From assembly GCA_029239575.1 (NCBI GenBank), contig JARBUP010000200.1:1-5498 (forward strand): a stretch of 5,498 nt of DNA, written 5' to 3'. The translations under genes and the position numbers were made by a program. This DNA is from Bacillota bacterium (GTDB taxonomy: Bacteria > Bacillota > Clostridia > Tissierellales > Sedimentibacteraceae). This document shows positions 4,941 through 5,498 of this stretch, one piece after another; the first letter of the stretch is position 1; each line of letters begins with the position of its first letter. Under the pieces are notes generated by a model, which was not told the DNA's origin, made no database searches, and saw only the letters and a list, made by a program, of their open reading frames with translations.

Positions 4941-5498
4941 TTAATTTGTATTATTTTTCTTATAATCAGTTGGAGTCATTCCCGTATATGCTTTAAATAC
5001 TTTGCTGAAATAATGCTGGCTCTTATATCCAATTCTGTCCGATATTTCTAACACTGTTAAATTAGAATTTGATAGTAGCAAAGAAATAGCTTTTTCCATT
5101 CTAATTTTAGTAAGCAAATCTGAAAAACTCATATTTGTTTTGTTTTTTACTATACGTGTTAAATATGATTCGCTGATATGAAGTTGTTTAGCAATTGTGT
5201 TTAATGAAAGTTCACTGTCATTATAATTTTTGTATATGAAATCAATGGCTTTTTTCTGAACAGTTGGATTTTCATTTGTCAGTTCTTCAGCAAATGCTTT
5301 TTTTTCTTTTGCATAGTCATTGCATGCATTTTCTAATACAGCAAACAAATTTTTTTTATCAATTGGCTTGAGTAAATAATCATATGCTTTTAATTTTATT
5401 GCTTGTTGAGCATATTCAAATTCATCATATCCTGAAATTATAATAAATTTAGTTAATGGCAGTGTTGGCAATATTTCTTTAATGACTTCTAAGCCTGT
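4941..5498 (-). CDS. YesN/AraC-type response regulator (receiver plus AraC helix-turn-helix), 5' end beyond window
   Basis: The frame is open to the right edge, giving 185 visible C-terminal residues that begin TGLEVIKEILP. Residues about 1-70 are the second half of a CheY-like receiver: the conserved Ser in IIISGYDEF (Ser22), the family-typical FEYAQQAIKLKAYDYLLKPI and the switch Lys44 in LLKPID. The phospho-acceptor Asp lies upstream, off the window. Residues about 85-185 are an AraC domain with two helix-turn-helix units, IAKQLHISESYLTRIVK (102-118) and the signature from LEISDRIGYKSQ (150-161) to HYFSKVFKAYTGMTPTDYK (162-180). Such regulators normally pair with a YesM-like sensor kinase and control carbohydrate or solute transporters, so a kinase gene is expected to the right. 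A TTG at 5471 could be mistaken for a start, but it lies inside the receiver domain. The target is unknown; yjiH next door is a candidate. Confidence 0.92.
   Translation of the reverse strand, partial: TGLEVIKEILPTLPLTKFIIISGYDEFEYAQQAIKLKAYDYLLKPIDKKNLFAVLENACNDYAKEKKAFAEELTNENPTVQKKAIDFIYKNYNDSELSLNTIAKQLHISESYLTRIVKNKTNMSFSDLLTKIRMEKAISLLLSNSNLTVLEISDRIGYKSQHYFSKVFKAYTGMTPTDYKKNNTN

Noticed and set aside
5469..5471. TTG as start codon of the response regulator
   Set aside because: The frame continues upstream with receiver-domain sequence (TGLEVIKEI) to the window edge, so the gene is truncated by the window rather than starting here.
1..5498. A new multi-gene defence, mobile or biosynthetic system
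   Set aside because: The complete genes belong to common families, and each appears to have its own promoter and terminator. No transposase, integrase, nuclease, toxin or reverse transcriptase signature was found.

Overview
This is an AT-rich window that fits a low-GC, anaerobic, Clostridia-like Firmicute. The signs are strong AGGAGG-type ribosome binding sites, consensus sigma-A promoters, a TTG-initiated gene, YesN-type regulation, and the start of a gene that looks like spore maturation protein A (SpmA). The last of these hints at a spore former. Genus and species cannot be told from the sequence.

Layout. Positions 1-100 (minus strand) hold the first 33 codons of an SpmA-like membrane protein that runs off the left edge. 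Positions 101-410 are intergenic: a promoter and RBS for that gene, a compact structured repeat-like block (about 177-331), and a terminator hairpin. Positions 411-1649 (minus) encode a complete CNNM/CBS/CorC-HlyC membrane protein, a putative divalent-cation exporter, with a near-perfect sigma-A promoter at 1687-1715. It is divergent from a complete family 2 membrane glycosyltransferase at 1922-3184 (plus), which has its own promoter, a catabolite-repression-like (cre) site at 1800-1814 and a strong terminator at 3208-3256. Positions 3257-3530 carry a short gene-like open fragment on the minus strand, plus promoter-like and inverted-repeat structure in front of a complete YjiH-family multi-spanning membrane protein (3531-4841). 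That gene converges, across one 18-bp hairpin terminator, on the 3' part of a YesN/AraC-type response regulator (4941-5498, minus), whose 5' end lies beyond the right edge.

How the genes relate. Each complete gene appears to be its own transcription unit, with a promoter candidate in front and a terminator behind. There is no multi-gene operon and no recognisable defence, mobile or biosynthetic system here. Shared themes are membrane transport and cell-envelope function, and possible carbon control of the glycosyltransferase and YjiH genes. The least explained DNA is the 177-331 block and the stretch 3310-3501.
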